Part shown: positions 17,068 through 25,824 of the stretch, one piece after another
Layout of the letters: each line of letters opens with the position of its first letter
Position numbering within the stretch: the stretch's first letter is position 1
Source: an uncultured Acetatifactor sp.
GTDB lineage: Bacteria > Bacillota > Clostridia > Lachnospirales > Lachnospiraceae
Length of the DNA: 58,631 nucleotides
Assembly: GCA_910585615.1 (NCBI GenBank)
Contig: CAJUFO010000010.1
Span: 1-58,631, forward strand
Direction: 5' to 3'
Position numbers and translations under genes: made by a program
Notes under the pieces: model-generated
What the model saw: only the letters and a program-made list of their open reading frames with translations
What the model was told of the DNA's origin: nothing
Databases searched by the model: none

Positions 17068-17907
17068 TCACACATTCCCCAGATACACATGCTCCAGGTA
17101 CCTCCCCGCGATACCCGCAAGGCGGCGCAGCGCCCCCACGTCCGTAGGCCCCCTGTCCATCATGCGGTACTGGGGGAAGAAGCGGGTGACATGCAGGGGA
17201 ATCTCCCGGTTTAAGTCCGCGATCCACCGGGCTTCCTCCTCCATCTCGTCCTCCCCGTCATTCTCTCCCGGCACGATCAGCGTGGTCAGCTCCACATGGC
17301 AGCCCGCGGACGCCCTTGTGATAAACCTCTTCACTGTCTCCAGATTCCCGCCAAGCTTCCGATAATACCCCTCCCGGAAGCCCTTCAGGTCGATGTTCAT
17401 GGCATCGATATAGGGCAGGAGCTCCTCCAGCACCTCCAGGGAGGCCGTGCCGTTGGTCACCAGCACGTTCTCCATGCCGTACTCCCTGACCAGCCTGGCG
17501 GTGTCCCGGACATATTCCCATCCCACCAGCGGCTCATTGTAGGTAAAAGCCACGCCGATGTTCCCGGCTTTCTTGCGCTCCTTCCACTCCAGCGCCGTGT
17601 CCGCCAGCAGCTTTGGCGGTACATACATCCCGCCGGCCTCCTCCCTGCCGCCCATGGAAATCTCATGGTTCTGGCAGAACGGGCAGCGCAGGTTGCAGCC
17701 GTAGCTCCCCACGGACAGAATATTCGCGCCGGGGCGGAAGTTCTGTAGCGGCTTCTTTTCGATGGGATCCAGCGCCATGGAGGTGATCCGGCCGTAATTC
17801 TCACAGACGATTTCCCCGCCTTCATTTTTCCTGGCGCCGCAGAGCCCCGTCTGTCCGGGGGCAAGACTACAGTGATGTATGCAAACCTGACACGTCGTTT
17901 TTTCCAT
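17068..17907 (-). CDS. amrS: AmmeMemoRadiSam system radical SAM enzyme
   Basis: A 279-aa radical SAM protein. The cluster motif CNLRCPFC binds the [4Fe-4S] cluster that cleaves S-adenosylmethionine; an N-terminal Cys-rich stretch (CQVCIHHC, then GLCGARKN) is typical of AmrS. Other family marks are FTYNEPLVGWEYV and TNGTASLEVLEELLPYIDAMNIDLKG. It is convergent with the AmmeMemoRadiSam A/B fusion and ends 28 bases from the TfoX_C gene. The start at 17907 has AGGGAG upstream; in-frame ATGs at 17922 and 17934 cannot be excluded. Its reaction is unknown. Confidence 0.9.
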   Translation of the reverse strand: MEKTTCQVCIHHCSLAPGQTGLCGARKNEGGEIVCENYGRITSMALDPIEKKPLQNFRPGANILSVGSYGCNLRCPFCQNHEISMGGREEAGGMYVPPKLLADTALEWKERKKAGNIGVAFTYNEPLVGWEYVRDTARLVREYGMENVLVTNGTASLEVLEELLPYIDAMNIDLKGFREGYYRKLGGNLETVKRFITRASAGCHVELTTLIVPGENDGEDEMEEEARWIADLNREIPLHVTRFFPQYRMMDRGPTDVGALRRLAGIAGRYLEHVYLGNV

Positions 17908-18037
17908 CCTCTTCTCCCTCATCCTTCCCATCAAGCCCCCTGCGTTGGAAATACCGCTATCGGCGGCACATACGGCAGGAAAGCATTTCTGCTGTCAGCA
18001 ACAATTGGCGCAGCCGGAAGAATGCCCCCGGCACATC

Positions 18038-18556
18038 TCACAGCACTTTAGCATAGATATAGCTGTCAAAGCGCACGTCCATATGATACTTGCTGAATTC
18101 CGCCCGCCTCTCCACGGCAAACCCGAATTTCCGCAACAGGGCATTGGATGCAAGGTTCCCGACCGCCACCTCTGCCGTCACCTTCTCTCCGCCCCTGGCC
18201 CTGATCCACTCCAGCGCCAGCCCAAGGGCTTCGCTGCCATAGCCGCTTTTCCAGTACTTCCTGTGGATGCAGTAGCCGATATCATACACTTTTTTCCTTT
18301 CATCGGGAAACATGCAGAAGGACCCCACCGATTCCCCTGTGTCCGCAAGCACGATGACAAGATAATATCCCAGCCGGCTCTCCCCGAGGGTGTCCAGCGC
18401 TTTCTGATAAGCCTGGTCCACATACTCCGCGGTAGGATCGCTCATATATTTCCCGTTTTCTTCATGGAACCACATGCCCGTCAGAAACTCCAGGTCGGAC
18501 TTCTCATAATTGCGGACAAGGATCCGCTCCCCCCGCATGGGGTTGTCTATCCTCAT
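18038..18556 (-). CDS. GNAT family N-acetyltransferase
   Basis: A 172-aa RimJ/RimL-like acetyltransferase. The acetyl-CoA-binding region is IGYCIHRKYWKSGYGSEAL (about residues 94-112), a variant of the R/Q-x-x-G-x-G/A loop, followed by NLASNALLRKFGF, the typical end of the fold. The start overlaps the stop of the esterase gene by 4 bases, showing translational coupling. The acceptor is unknown. Confidence 0.82.
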   Translation of the reverse strand: MRIDNPMRGERILVRNYEKSDLEFLTGMWFHEENGKYMSDPTAEYVDQAYQKALDTLGESRLGYYLVIVLADTGESVGSFCMFPDERKKVYDIGYCIHRKYWKSGYGSEALGLALEWIRARGGEKVTAEVAVGNLASNALLRKFGFAVERRAEFSKYHMDVRFDSYIYAKVL

Positions 18557-19605
18557 AAGTCTTCCTCCTCCCAGCCCGGAATCCGAAGCGTCCGGATATA
18601 GGCCGCAAGCTCCCCGGCCATCTCCTCTGCCTCCGGTATCCGCAGATGCCCCGGGGTGCCTGCGCCGTTCCTTCTGAACGTATATTTCGTGATCCTCCCG
18701 TCCTGCAGGCCCGCCACCGCTTCCTCTATAGCCCTGTCCCAGGAAGCGTCATGCCCCAGAATCGTGGTGCAGCAGATGATTGTGGCATGGGGGTATGTCC
18801 CCCGCAGCTTCCCCAGGAAAGCCCTGTAGCGCGCCCGCCATTCCACGGCCCTGGCGCCGCCATAGTCCTCTTTCATATAATCCTCCGGATGGGCATCGTT
18901 CTGGCCCACTGCCACCACCACTACCTGGGGCGTGTACGCTTTGAAATCCCAGGGCGCCGCAGGGCCGAAGACAGGATTGTAACGCAGCTTGTCCCAGGCG
19001 GTCTCCATGCCGATGGCCTCCGGCTCATTGAACCAACCCGTCCCGTCCAGCAGGGCGATTCCGCCCTGGGCGATGTCGTGTATCTGGGCATCCAGCTTCC
19101 TGGCCGTCATCCAGGCGTAGGAATACCAGCTGTTGGAATATTCCCCATTGTGGACCGGATCCGGCTTTCCCACGTACTCCACTGCCTCCGACACCTCCCC
19201 GGCGGACACAGAGTCTCCGTACACCTCCATCCTCCGCTTCGGGTTCTCCCTGGCGGGCAGCAGCCGTTCCCCCTCCCCGATCTCCAGCCCCAGAAAGACC
19301 ATCTCATGACAGGCGTCCTGGCGCTTGAACAGCAGGAGCTCATGCTCTCCGCCGCTTTCTATCGGAATTTCGTATTCCGCCGCCCCATCCTCCGGAAGCC
19401 GCAGGACGGACTGCTCTCCGTCCAGGAGATATCCCAGGAAATTGTCCCAGTAGGCATGGCGGTTCTCCACATGCACCTTCAGCACCTGGCCGGTAAACCT
19501 GACCGACACGCTGGTACAGGGAAAGATGAACACAGGGGCATGGCTATGGCTCCAGTCGATCCTGCCGCTGTAGACCAGCAGAGGATTATCCGGTAGTATT
19601 CTCAT
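18553..19605 (-). CDS. SGNH esterase, carbohydrate esterase family 2-like
   Basis: A 350-aa two-domain esterase. Residues 1-115 form a jelly-roll-like domain, then an SGNH hydrolase domain begins with VYGDSVSAGE (nucleophile Ser), with GQND as the block III motif and GHLRIPEAEEMA carrying the C-terminal His. The Asp that usually precedes this His is not obvious, as in family-2 esterases that use a Ser-His dyad. No signal peptide is seen, so it probably deacetylates imported oligosaccharides in the cytoplasm. It is coupled to the GNAT gene by an ATGA overlap. Confidence 0.8.
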   Translation of the reverse strand: MRILPDNPLLVYSGRIDWSHSHAPVFIFPCTSVSVRFTGQVLKVHVENRHAYWDNFLGYLLDGEQSVLRLPEDGAAEYEIPIESGGEHELLLFKRQDACHEMVFLGLEIGEGERLLPARENPKRRMEVYGDSVSAGEVSEAVEYVGKPDPVHNGEYSNSWYSYAWMTARKLDAQIHDIAQGGIALLDGTGWFNEPEAIGMETAWDKLRYNPVFGPAAPWDFKAYTPQVVVVAVGQNDAHPEDYMKEDYGGARAVEWRARYRAFLGKLRGTYPHATIICCTTILGHDASWDRAIEEAVAGLQDGRITKYTFRRNGAGTPGHLRIPEAEEMAGELAAYIRTLRIPGWEEEDL

Positions 19606-19700
19606 TTTGTCTTCCTCCCTTGATTAATCGCTGTAGGGCTTCGCAAATTGCTCTTTCCTATTAGTCTACCAGAAATCCCCCGCCATGTACATCTAAAAAA

Positions 19701-19729
19701 TTATCCCTGCCGCAATACAGCAGGGATAA
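19701..19729 (-). terminator. Rho-independent terminator of the ABC exporter operon
   Basis: A perfect 10-bp stem (TTATCCCTGC / GCAGGGATAA) with a 9-base loop. On the minus strand it is followed by a TTTTTT run, about 25 bases after the second ABC gene. Confidence 0.88.
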
Positions 19730-19753
19730 TTGAGCAATGTCTGCTGGCAGGAA

Positions 19754-21640
19754 TCAAGCGTAATACTTCGCCTGGGCATTCCACAGCCGGCTGTACTTCC
19801 CGTCCCCGTCCGCCAGCAGCTCCTCATGGGTTCCGGTCTGCACCGCCTCTCCCGCCTCCATGACGACTATCCTGTCGCACATCCGGCAGGAGGACAGCCT
19901 GTGGCTGACGAACACCACCGTCCTGCCCGCCGCCAACCTGCCGAAGTTTTGGTATACCTCATACTCCGCGTAAGGATCCAGCGCGGCGGTGGGCTCGTCC
20001 AGCACCATTAACGGCGCGTCCTTATAGACGGCCCTGGCGATGGCAATCTTCTGAGCCTCCCCGCCGGAGACGTCCACGCCCTCCTCGTCGAAGTCGTGGA
20101 ACAGGGGCTGCCTGATTCCCTTGGGATACCCGGCTAGCAGCTGCGAAAGCCCGGCTTTCCCCAGGGCCTCCAGCACCCGCTCCCCATCGTATGCCCTCGT
20201 CCCGGCCACATTCTCCGCCAGGGAAAAGGCGAACAGGGAGAAATCCTGGAACACCGCCGCCAGATATCCCATGTATTCCTCGTAATCGTAGTCCCAGATA
20301 TCCCGGCCGTTCAGCAGGATGCTGCCCGAGGCGGGACGGTACAGCCTGCACAGCAGCTTGATCAGCGTGGTCTTCCCCGAGCCGTTCTCCCCCACGATGA
20401 CAGTCTTCTCCCCTGCGCACAGCCGCAGGTTCACGTCCTTCAGCGCGTAAACATCGCTGTCGGGATACCGGAAACTGACATTTTGGAAAACGATGTCGCA
20501 GCCGGATTCTCCACTGCCGCCAGGTTTCCCTGCCACAAAGCTTTTCTTCGCCTCCGACATCCCCCTCACTGCCCCGCTTTCCCGGGCCTCCGGCAGGTCC
20601 ATATACCGGAAATACCGCAGCAGGTGCTCATTGTTGTTCCGCAGATCCGTCAGAATCTCCGCCATCCTGGCCGCCGCCTCGATCAGCCGCGTTACCGCGC
20701 CGTACAGCAGAATGACGCTGCCGCAGCCCACGGCGCCCTCCATGGCCCCCCGTCCCACGGCAAGGTACACTGCGCAGCCGCAGACGACGGAGCAGCCCAG
20801 CTTGACGCCGTCATACCGGCTTGCGGCATTGTACTCCCGCTCCTTCCCCTCCGCCAGCCGCTCATAGCACTTCGTCTGACACTGGTCCAAAATCATCCTC
20901 TCCTGGCTGTAGATCCTGGCATCCATAGCCGCGTCCTCGTCCGGCAGATACTTCATATGATAATAATCCCCGTATCTGGCATACCGGGCCCCTTTCAGGA
21001 ACAACTCAAAGGTCACGTCAAAGCGTTTCCCCGTCATCCGGCAGGCCACAAAGGAGCTGAACGTCACCAGCGCAGCCAGACCCGCCAGGCCAAAGCCCCC
21101 GCCCGCCCTGTCCGCCGGCGGCATCCCGGCCAGGGACGTGACCAGTATCACGGCTCCCATCCCCGCTGTGAAGAGATTCGTCCAGACCACGTCCATGTCC
21201 CAGTACAGGCTGGCCATCCCTGCGCCGGACAGGCTGATCGCGCCGGACACCTCATCCCGCAGCCGCCTGGTGCTGTCCCGCTCCAGCAGCTCGTAGGGCA
21301 GGGTATAGGCCTTGCCTGTCAGGCCGATCTCATGGGAGGCGAAGAGCCTCTGATACCCTGCGTCGATGCGGCAGTCCTCATAATTCCTCCACAGGGACAG
21401 CGCCAGTATCAGCCCTGCCCCCAGAATGGCATACAGGAACAGACTGCCCCTGTCAAGGCTTCCGGTGAGCCCGTTTAGCAGAACCGCCGTCACAGCCGTC
21501 TCCAGAAACGGAATCCCGGCTATCAGTATGCTTCTGACCATCACGTGCCCCATCTGTCCCGGCAGGATACGCCCGAACTCCCGGATGCCCCGGCGGATGA
21601 TTCCCATATCCTGTCTCAATGTCCTTCCGTTTTTCCTCAT
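19754..21640 (-). CDS. ABC exporter half, membrane plus ATPase domains (second gene)
   Basis: A 628-aa half-transporter. Membrane helices span about residues 20-330; the ATPase domain begins near residue 390. Walker A is GENGSGKTTLIKLL, the signature VSGGEAQKIAIARAV, Walker B LMVLDEPTAALD, and the H-loop FVSHR. Its ATG overlaps the stop of the upstream ABC gene as ATGA, so the two are made together and probably form a heterodimer. An in-frame upstream extension to 21724 lies inside that gene and is not used. The substrate (peptide, lipid or drug) is not evident. Confidence 0.92.
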   Translation of the reverse strand: MRKNGRTLRQDMGIIRRGIREFGRILPGQMGHVMVRSILIAGIPFLETAVTAVLLNGLTGSLDRGSLFLYAILGAGLILALSLWRNYEDCRIDAGYQRLFASHEIGLTGKAYTLPYELLERDSTRRLRDEVSGAISLSGAGMASLYWDMDVVWTNLFTAGMGAVILVTSLAGMPPADRAGGGFGLAGLAALVTFSSFVACRMTGKRFDVTFELFLKGARYARYGDYYHMKYLPDEDAAMDARIYSQERMILDQCQTKCYERLAEGKEREYNAASRYDGVKLGCSVVCGCAVYLAVGRGAMEGAVGCGSVILLYGAVTRLIEAAARMAEILTDLRNNNEHLLRYFRYMDLPEARESGAVRGMSEAKKSFVAGKPGGSGESGCDIVFQNVSFRYPDSDVYALKDVNLRLCAGEKTVIVGENGSGKTTLIKLLCRLYRPASGSILLNGRDIWDYDYEEYMGYLAAVFQDFSLFAFSLAENVAGTRAYDGERVLEALGKAGLSQLLAGYPKGIRQPLFHDFDEEGVDVSGGEAQKIAIARAVYKDAPLMVLDEPTAALDPYAEYEVYQNFGRLAAGRTVVFVSHRLSSCRMCDRIVVMEAGEAVQTGTHEELLADGDGKYSRLWNAQAKYYA

Positions 21641-23718
21641 CTGTCCTCTCCTCCCTCCCGGCAATACGCCTGATCGGTATCGCTCTCTTTCCTTCCGGCA
21701 AAAGGCGCGTCCTCTGCGCCGCATTCAGCTAAGGGAAGCCGCTCCTGGTCCCTGTAGTATCGGCTCTGCACCCGGAACATGTCCGCGTATCTCCCGTTCT
21801 TCTCCATCAGCTCCAGGTGACTGCCGCTCTCCGCGATTCTGCCCTCCTCTATAAAGAGGATTCTGTCGCAGAATCTGGTGGAAGCCAGCCTGTGGGAGAC
21901 GAAGACGGAGGTCTTCCCCTCTGTCAGTTCCCTGTATTTCTCATAAATCTCACTCTCCGCTTTTGGGTCAAGGGCCGCCGTGGGCTCGTCCAGCAGGAGC
22001 ACCGGAGCGGCCTTGTACAGCGCCCGGGCCAGCAGCAGCCGCTGCTCCTGCCCGCCGGACAGCTCTGTGCCCTCCTCGGATATCTGCCCCACCAGGCTGG
22101 TCTCCTCCCCCGCCGGCAGGGACTTCACTTTCTCCTCAAGCCCTGCTGCCCGGATGGCCTCCCACATGGCCTCCTTATCCTCCCGCTCCCGCACGTCCAG
22201 CATCACATTCCGGGCCACGCTCACCGGAAGTATCCGGGAATGCTGGAACACCGCGGAAAAATGTCCGTATAGCTCCCCTTTGGGAATGGACCGGATGTCC
22301 CTGCCGTCCATGAGGATCCGCCCCCGGTCCGGCTCCAGCATGCCGCAGAGGAGCTTCACTAAGGTGGACTTCCCGGCGCCGTTGCGCCCCACGATGGCCA
22401 GGCGCTCCCTGGCACGAATCGTGAGGTCCAGGTTCCGGAATAGGGGAGCCTCCCGCTCCTCTCCGTCCTCCCATTTCCGGTAGGAAAAGGATATGTCTTC
22501 CAATATAAAAGATACGGCCCTCCCGGTTCCGCTGGGCTTCCCCGTGCATTTCCCGTGCGAAGCGGAACTGCCCGGCTTTGTTCTGGCGCACTCCGGTAGC
22601 ACCTCCCTGTCCGGTCCATCCCAGTCCGCAACGCACTCCGGCATCTCACCGCCCTCCCGGCTGACAGCGCCTGATGCCAAATCCGCCCCTTCCGCGGTCC
22701 CACCCTCCGGCAGCGCCAGGAACCCGTAAAAATCCCGCACGAAATTCTCCGCCTCCCGGAAGCCGGAGACCGCCTCCGACAGCTTCGTGAGCCACATCCC
22801 GATTCCCGCGATTGCGCCGAAATACAGGGAGAAGTCCCCCACGGTCATGCCGCCCTCCAGATACCGTTCTATCAGGAACAGGCAGGCCAGCCCGTTCCTG
22901 ACGAATATCAGCAGGGCCGTGATTCCGGCCCGGAGGAACTGCCATCTTAGCACCTTCGCCTCCACCGCGTTCTTCCCCCGGATCACCTCCTCTGTGATTT
23001 CCTTCAGCATCCCGGTCATGGAGAAGATGCGGATATCCTTGGCCTCCTTCATGCCCCTGGTGCCGTAGGCGATATAATTCAGCCGCCTGTCGGCCCTGGC
23101 CTTTTCCTCCTTGAAGCCCTGCTTCCTCTCCTCTATCCAGATGCCAGCAGCCATCTCTATCAGGAAGAACAGCCCCAGAAACACCAGAATGGCCGGATGG
23201 AGCGTGCCCACGATGGCGCAGTACGCCGCCAGCCCGGCCCCGGCCTCCAGCAGGGCGGCCTCCTTCCCCGGAAGCTCCACCACGCCCCGGTTGGGGCTGG
23301 CTATGGCCGCTCTGGCCTTCTCCATGCCAATCTTCCCCTGCTTCGAGCAGAAGACTCCGTAATCCAGGCGCAGCATCTTCCTCTCCCAGAGGGCGTTCAG
23401 CCTGCGGAACAGGAATGTCTGGGAGCATTTCTCAATCTCATTGTGGAACACCAGGTTCAGCACAGCGGCCGCGGCAAGCCCCGCCCCCACCCGGAGGACG
23501 GCGGCAGCAAACGGCGCGAACCCTGCGCCGCCTGTCACTGCGTCCAGCACGATTTTGGGCAGCAGCAGGAGCAAAAGGGACTGTGAGACCTGTGACAGAC
23601 ATGCCAGAAGGGGCAGCGCGATGCTGTACCTTCTGTACCGATACATTTGACCGTGCAGGAATTTCAGACCCTCCATTCCCGCAGGGTGATTTTTCTTACC
23701 ATATTTCTTTCCGTTCAT
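21637..23718 (-). CDS. ABC exporter half, membrane plus ATPase domains (first gene)
   Basis: A 693-aa half-transporter with N-terminal helices (from about residue 30) and a C-terminal ATPase: Walker A GRNGAGKSTLVKLLCG, signature LSGGQEQRLLLARAL, Walker B VLLLDEPTAALD, H-loop FVSHR. Between the two domains is an unusual low-complexity linker of about 60 residues, rich in Gly, Ser, Cys and Glu. ATG 23718 has AAAGGA at good spacing; the open frame to 23940 lacks a ribosome site and looks non-coding. First gene of a two-gene operon. Confidence 0.9.
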   Translation of the reverse strand: MNGKKYGKKNHPAGMEGLKFLHGQMYRYRRYSIALPLLACLSQVSQSLLLLLLPKIVLDAVTGGAGFAPFAAAVLRVGAGLAAAAVLNLVFHNEIEKCSQTFLFRRLNALWERKMLRLDYGVFCSKQGKIGMEKARAAIASPNRGVVELPGKEAALLEAGAGLAAYCAIVGTLHPAILVFLGLFFLIEMAAGIWIEERKQGFKEEKARADRRLNYIAYGTRGMKEAKDIRIFSMTGMLKEITEEVIRGKNAVEAKVLRWQFLRAGITALLIFVRNGLACLFLIERYLEGGMTVGDFSLYFGAIAGIGMWLTKLSEAVSGFREAENFVRDFYGFLALPEGGTAEGADLASGAVSREGGEMPECVADWDGPDREVLPECARTKPGSSASHGKCTGKPSGTGRAVSFILEDISFSYRKWEDGEEREAPLFRNLDLTIRARERLAIVGRNGAGKSTLVKLLCGMLEPDRGRILMDGRDIRSIPKGELYGHFSAVFQHSRILPVSVARNVMLDVREREDKEAMWEAIRAAGLEEKVKSLPAGEETSLVGQISEEGTELSGGQEQRLLLARALYKAAPVLLLDEPTAALDPKAESEIYEKYRELTEGKTSVFVSHRLASTRFCDRILFIEEGRIAESGSHLELMEKNGRYADMFRVQSRYYRDQERLPLAECGAEDAPFAGRKESDTDQAYCREGGEDR

Positions 23719-24212
23719 ATAAGTTCCTTTCCTGTTTTTCATTTCCTTTTCTGCAATGGGGCAGGCTCGCTTCCTCCCGCACCCTGGAGGCCGCACGCTG
23801 TTCCGCAGCGGGCTTCCACAAATCCGGACGGCAAAAAGGCAGGGGGCTTCCCTGCCTGGCCAGCGTACATGAAAATACCTGAAAAGAACCTCTTCAGGTA
23901 CTGCCATTCCCTGCCTGTTGGGAAGAATCAGAACAGGCAACAGATTCCTTACACAGAGGATTCCGTTGCCGCGGGAATAAAGATACGCACAAGAAATAAA
24001 GCGGTCATCCGCTTACGCTTTCAGGTGCGGAGTATTTATTTGCGCATTCTTCCACAGGCAAAAATCAACATGACAAGTACCTCGTTTTTGTTTATTTTAT
24101 CCCTTGGAACGGAAGCTTGTCAAGGGAAAACTGCCGTAAAGCATAACGCTTTCCGCGATACGCTGTTACGGCAGTTACCCTTACGTCTATCTTCCAGCGG
24201 CTATCGGGACAA
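23719..24212. other. Intergenic region with several hairpins, no gene
   Basis: 494 bases between the lipoprotein and ABC genes, both read leftwards. Besides the terminator at 24129-24176 it holds AAGCGG/CCGCTT (about 24000-24015, followed on the minus strand by a T-rich tract) and ACCTGAA/TTCAGGT (about 23877-23899). No credible coding frame was seen. Confidence 0.5.
24129..24176 (-). terminator. Probable terminator after the Q/E-rich lipoprotein gene
   Basis: An 11-bp perfect stem, AACTGCCGTAA / TTACGGCAGTT, with a 26-base loop. On the minus strand it is followed by TTTTCCCTT. It lies about 37 bases after the lipoprotein stop. Confidence 0.6.
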
Positions 24213-24896
24213 TCAGTAATTGATTCCGTTAATCGCCAGGACTCCGTCCCGAACGCCGAAGTTTATATTTGCCGTCCCTCCGCCCGATAGGGAAAATCCC
24301 GCCATGCTGGGATTCAGGTTCTCGCCATCGGCATTTGCAAGGGATTCCAGCAGCCCCTCCGTGAACACCGTCTCCGCGCCCAGCGCCAGAAAGTCCTCTC
24401 TGGACTCTACCGTCTTGGCATCCGGCAGGCCTACATAGACCGGAAATGCCATCAGAGCCGCCAGGGCCTCCAAATCCTTATCTGCGGCTGCAGCCTGGAT
24501 CTTCTGGGCGAATTCCTTTGCCGCCTTGCTGTCAACAGCGAAATTGTCCTCATATCCTGCCCCTGTCCGGCTCTCCTGCGCCGCCGATTCCGCTGCCGCC
24601 TCATCCGAGGCGCTTTCCTGCTGTGCGTCCTGCTGCGCCCCTTGCTGTGTCTCCGGCGTTTCCTCCGGCGTCTCTTCCCCTGTTTCTTCCGGCGACTCCT
24701 GCTGCGCCCCTTCCGGCGTCTCCTGCGTTTCTTCCGGCGTATCCTCCTGTGTCTCCTGCAGCGTCCCCTCCTGCGTCTCCAGCGATATGCCCTGGACTCC
24801 GTCCTGCTGTGCGTCCCTGCCTTCGCCGCATCCTGTCAGGACCGCTCCCGCCAGGGCAAAGGCCAGAACCATGCCAACTGTGTTTTTCTTTTTCAT
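24213..24896 (-). CDS. Lipoprotein with Glu/Gln/Thr/Pro-rich stalk
   Basis: A 227-aa lipoprotein with lipobox VLTGC near residue 22. Residues about 35-110 form a low-complexity stalk of loose repeats such as EETPEETPETQQGAQQDA. The C-terminal 110 residues form a small globular domain (FAQKIQAAAADKDLEALAAL, then DGENLNPSMAGFSLSGGG) of the kind seen in NTF2-like or DUF4878-type lipoproteins, though I cannot fix the family. GGAGG precedes the start. It begins immediately after the RsiV-like gene, so the two form an operon and both products should act outside the membrane. Confidence 0.72.
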   Translation of the reverse strand: MKKKNTVGMVLAFALAGAVLTGCGEGRDAQQDGVQGISLETQEGTLQETQEDTPEETQETPEGAQQESPEETGEETPEETPETQQGAQQDAQQESASDEAAAESAAQESRTGAGYEDNFAVDSKAAKEFAQKIQAAAADKDLEALAALMAFPVYVGLPDAKTVESREDFLALGAETVFTEGLLESLANADGENLNPSMAGFSLSGGGTANINFGVRDGVLAINGINY

Positions 24897-24897
24897 T

Positions 24898-25626
24898 TTA
24901 GTTTCCTCCTATTTCAAATTCAATCTCTCCTGATGAACCAGGCGCAATTTCATATTTTTCAAAAACGATGACCGGGCGCTTATTTTCATTGATATAGAAT
25001 CTGACATCCTCCGAAATCCCTGCAAACCCTCCTTCCTCCTCCGAAAAGAATGCCTCTCCCGCCCTCTGTCTAACGGCAATCTGCTCCCTGATGCTCCTGT
25101 CCGCCAGTTCGACATAATTGTCGCCCAGCATGTCCTCCAATGTAACCATTTCCCCGGTGCCCAGGTCCAGGTTGTAATACCTTGACTCGTTACAGCCACT
25201 GTTCCAGTTCTCGGCCCCCCTTACCACAAAGGAAAGGTAATCGCTGCCTTGCCGCTTTATCTCATAGCCCACGGTTATCCTGATATCGTGCTCCGCCCAT
25301 TCCTCCGGTGTCCCACCCGTTTCCAGAAAAGCGGTTCTGTATTCTTCCGCCCGCATGAGCGCCTCATCTGCATATTGACTGTATCGGTCAACAATCTCCT
25401 GATTGATTCCCTCCACGGTTATCCCGGTATCCGCCTCCACCATCTCTATGGTGGGAATCTCCACGGACACCGCTATGTCATCCTTCTCCATCTCATAAGA
25501 ACGGAATGTCAGTACCTGGGCCAGCCCCCCGATTATCGGGAACTGCGCCGCCTCCTCCGCGAACACCGGGCTGGTGTTCAGCGCCGCCGTGAAGAGGACG
25601 CATACCGCTGCCGCTGCGGCTTCCAT
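24898..25626 (-). CDS. Secreted RsiV-like DUF4163/DUF3298 protein
   Basis: A 242-aa protein. After a signal-like N-terminus (residues 1-26), FPIIGGLAQVLTFRSYE and the following domain match the extracellular part of RsiV-type anti-sigma factors; the C-terminal DUF3298 ends VIVFEKYEIAPGSSGEIEFE. RsiV uses this region to bind lysozyme. The usual cytoplasmic sigma-binding segment is missing: the open frame begins with TTG at 25668 and gives only 14 extra residues. ATG 25626 with AAAGG is taken as the start. No sigma factor gene adjoins. Confidence 0.75.
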   Translation of the reverse strand: MEAAAAAVCVLFTAALNTSPVFAEEAAQFPIIGGLAQVLTFRSYEMEKDDIAVSVEIPTIEMVEADTGITVEGINQEIVDRYSQYADEALMRAEEYRTAFLETGGTPEEWAEHDIRITVGYEIKRQGSDYLSFVVRGAENWNSGCNESRYYNLDLGTGEMVTLEDMLGDNYVELADRSIREQIAVRQRAGEAFFSEEEGGFAGISEDVRFYINENKRPVIVFEKYEIAPGSSGEIEFEIGGN

Positions 25627-25716
25627 ACTGCGAATCCTTTTACTATATAGATTATTCTGACAGCCCAAAAGTTTCAGAAACCGGAAGCGAAAGCTGTAAA
25701 ATATCTATAAAATCAC

Positions 25717-25745
25717 TTGCGAAAGTCCGCCAGGCATAGTAGGAT
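25717..25745 (+). promoter_or_regulatory. Candidate promoter of the DegV gene
   Basis: TTGCGA (25717-25722), 17 bases, TAGGAT (25740-25745), about 80 bases upstream of the DegV start codon. The -10 element is only a fair match. Confidence 0.4.
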
Positions 25746-25824
25746 ATAGAAAGGATTGGGGCGCGTAAGACAAAAGCTCCGCCAAAGCGTTCATTGTCAA
25801 AACAAAAAGTAAAGGATGATGCAT

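Noticed and set aside
24600..24800. CRISPR-like or minisatellite array
   Set aside because: The repeats are irregular, lack spacers, and are explained by a low-complexity stretch of a lipoprotein.
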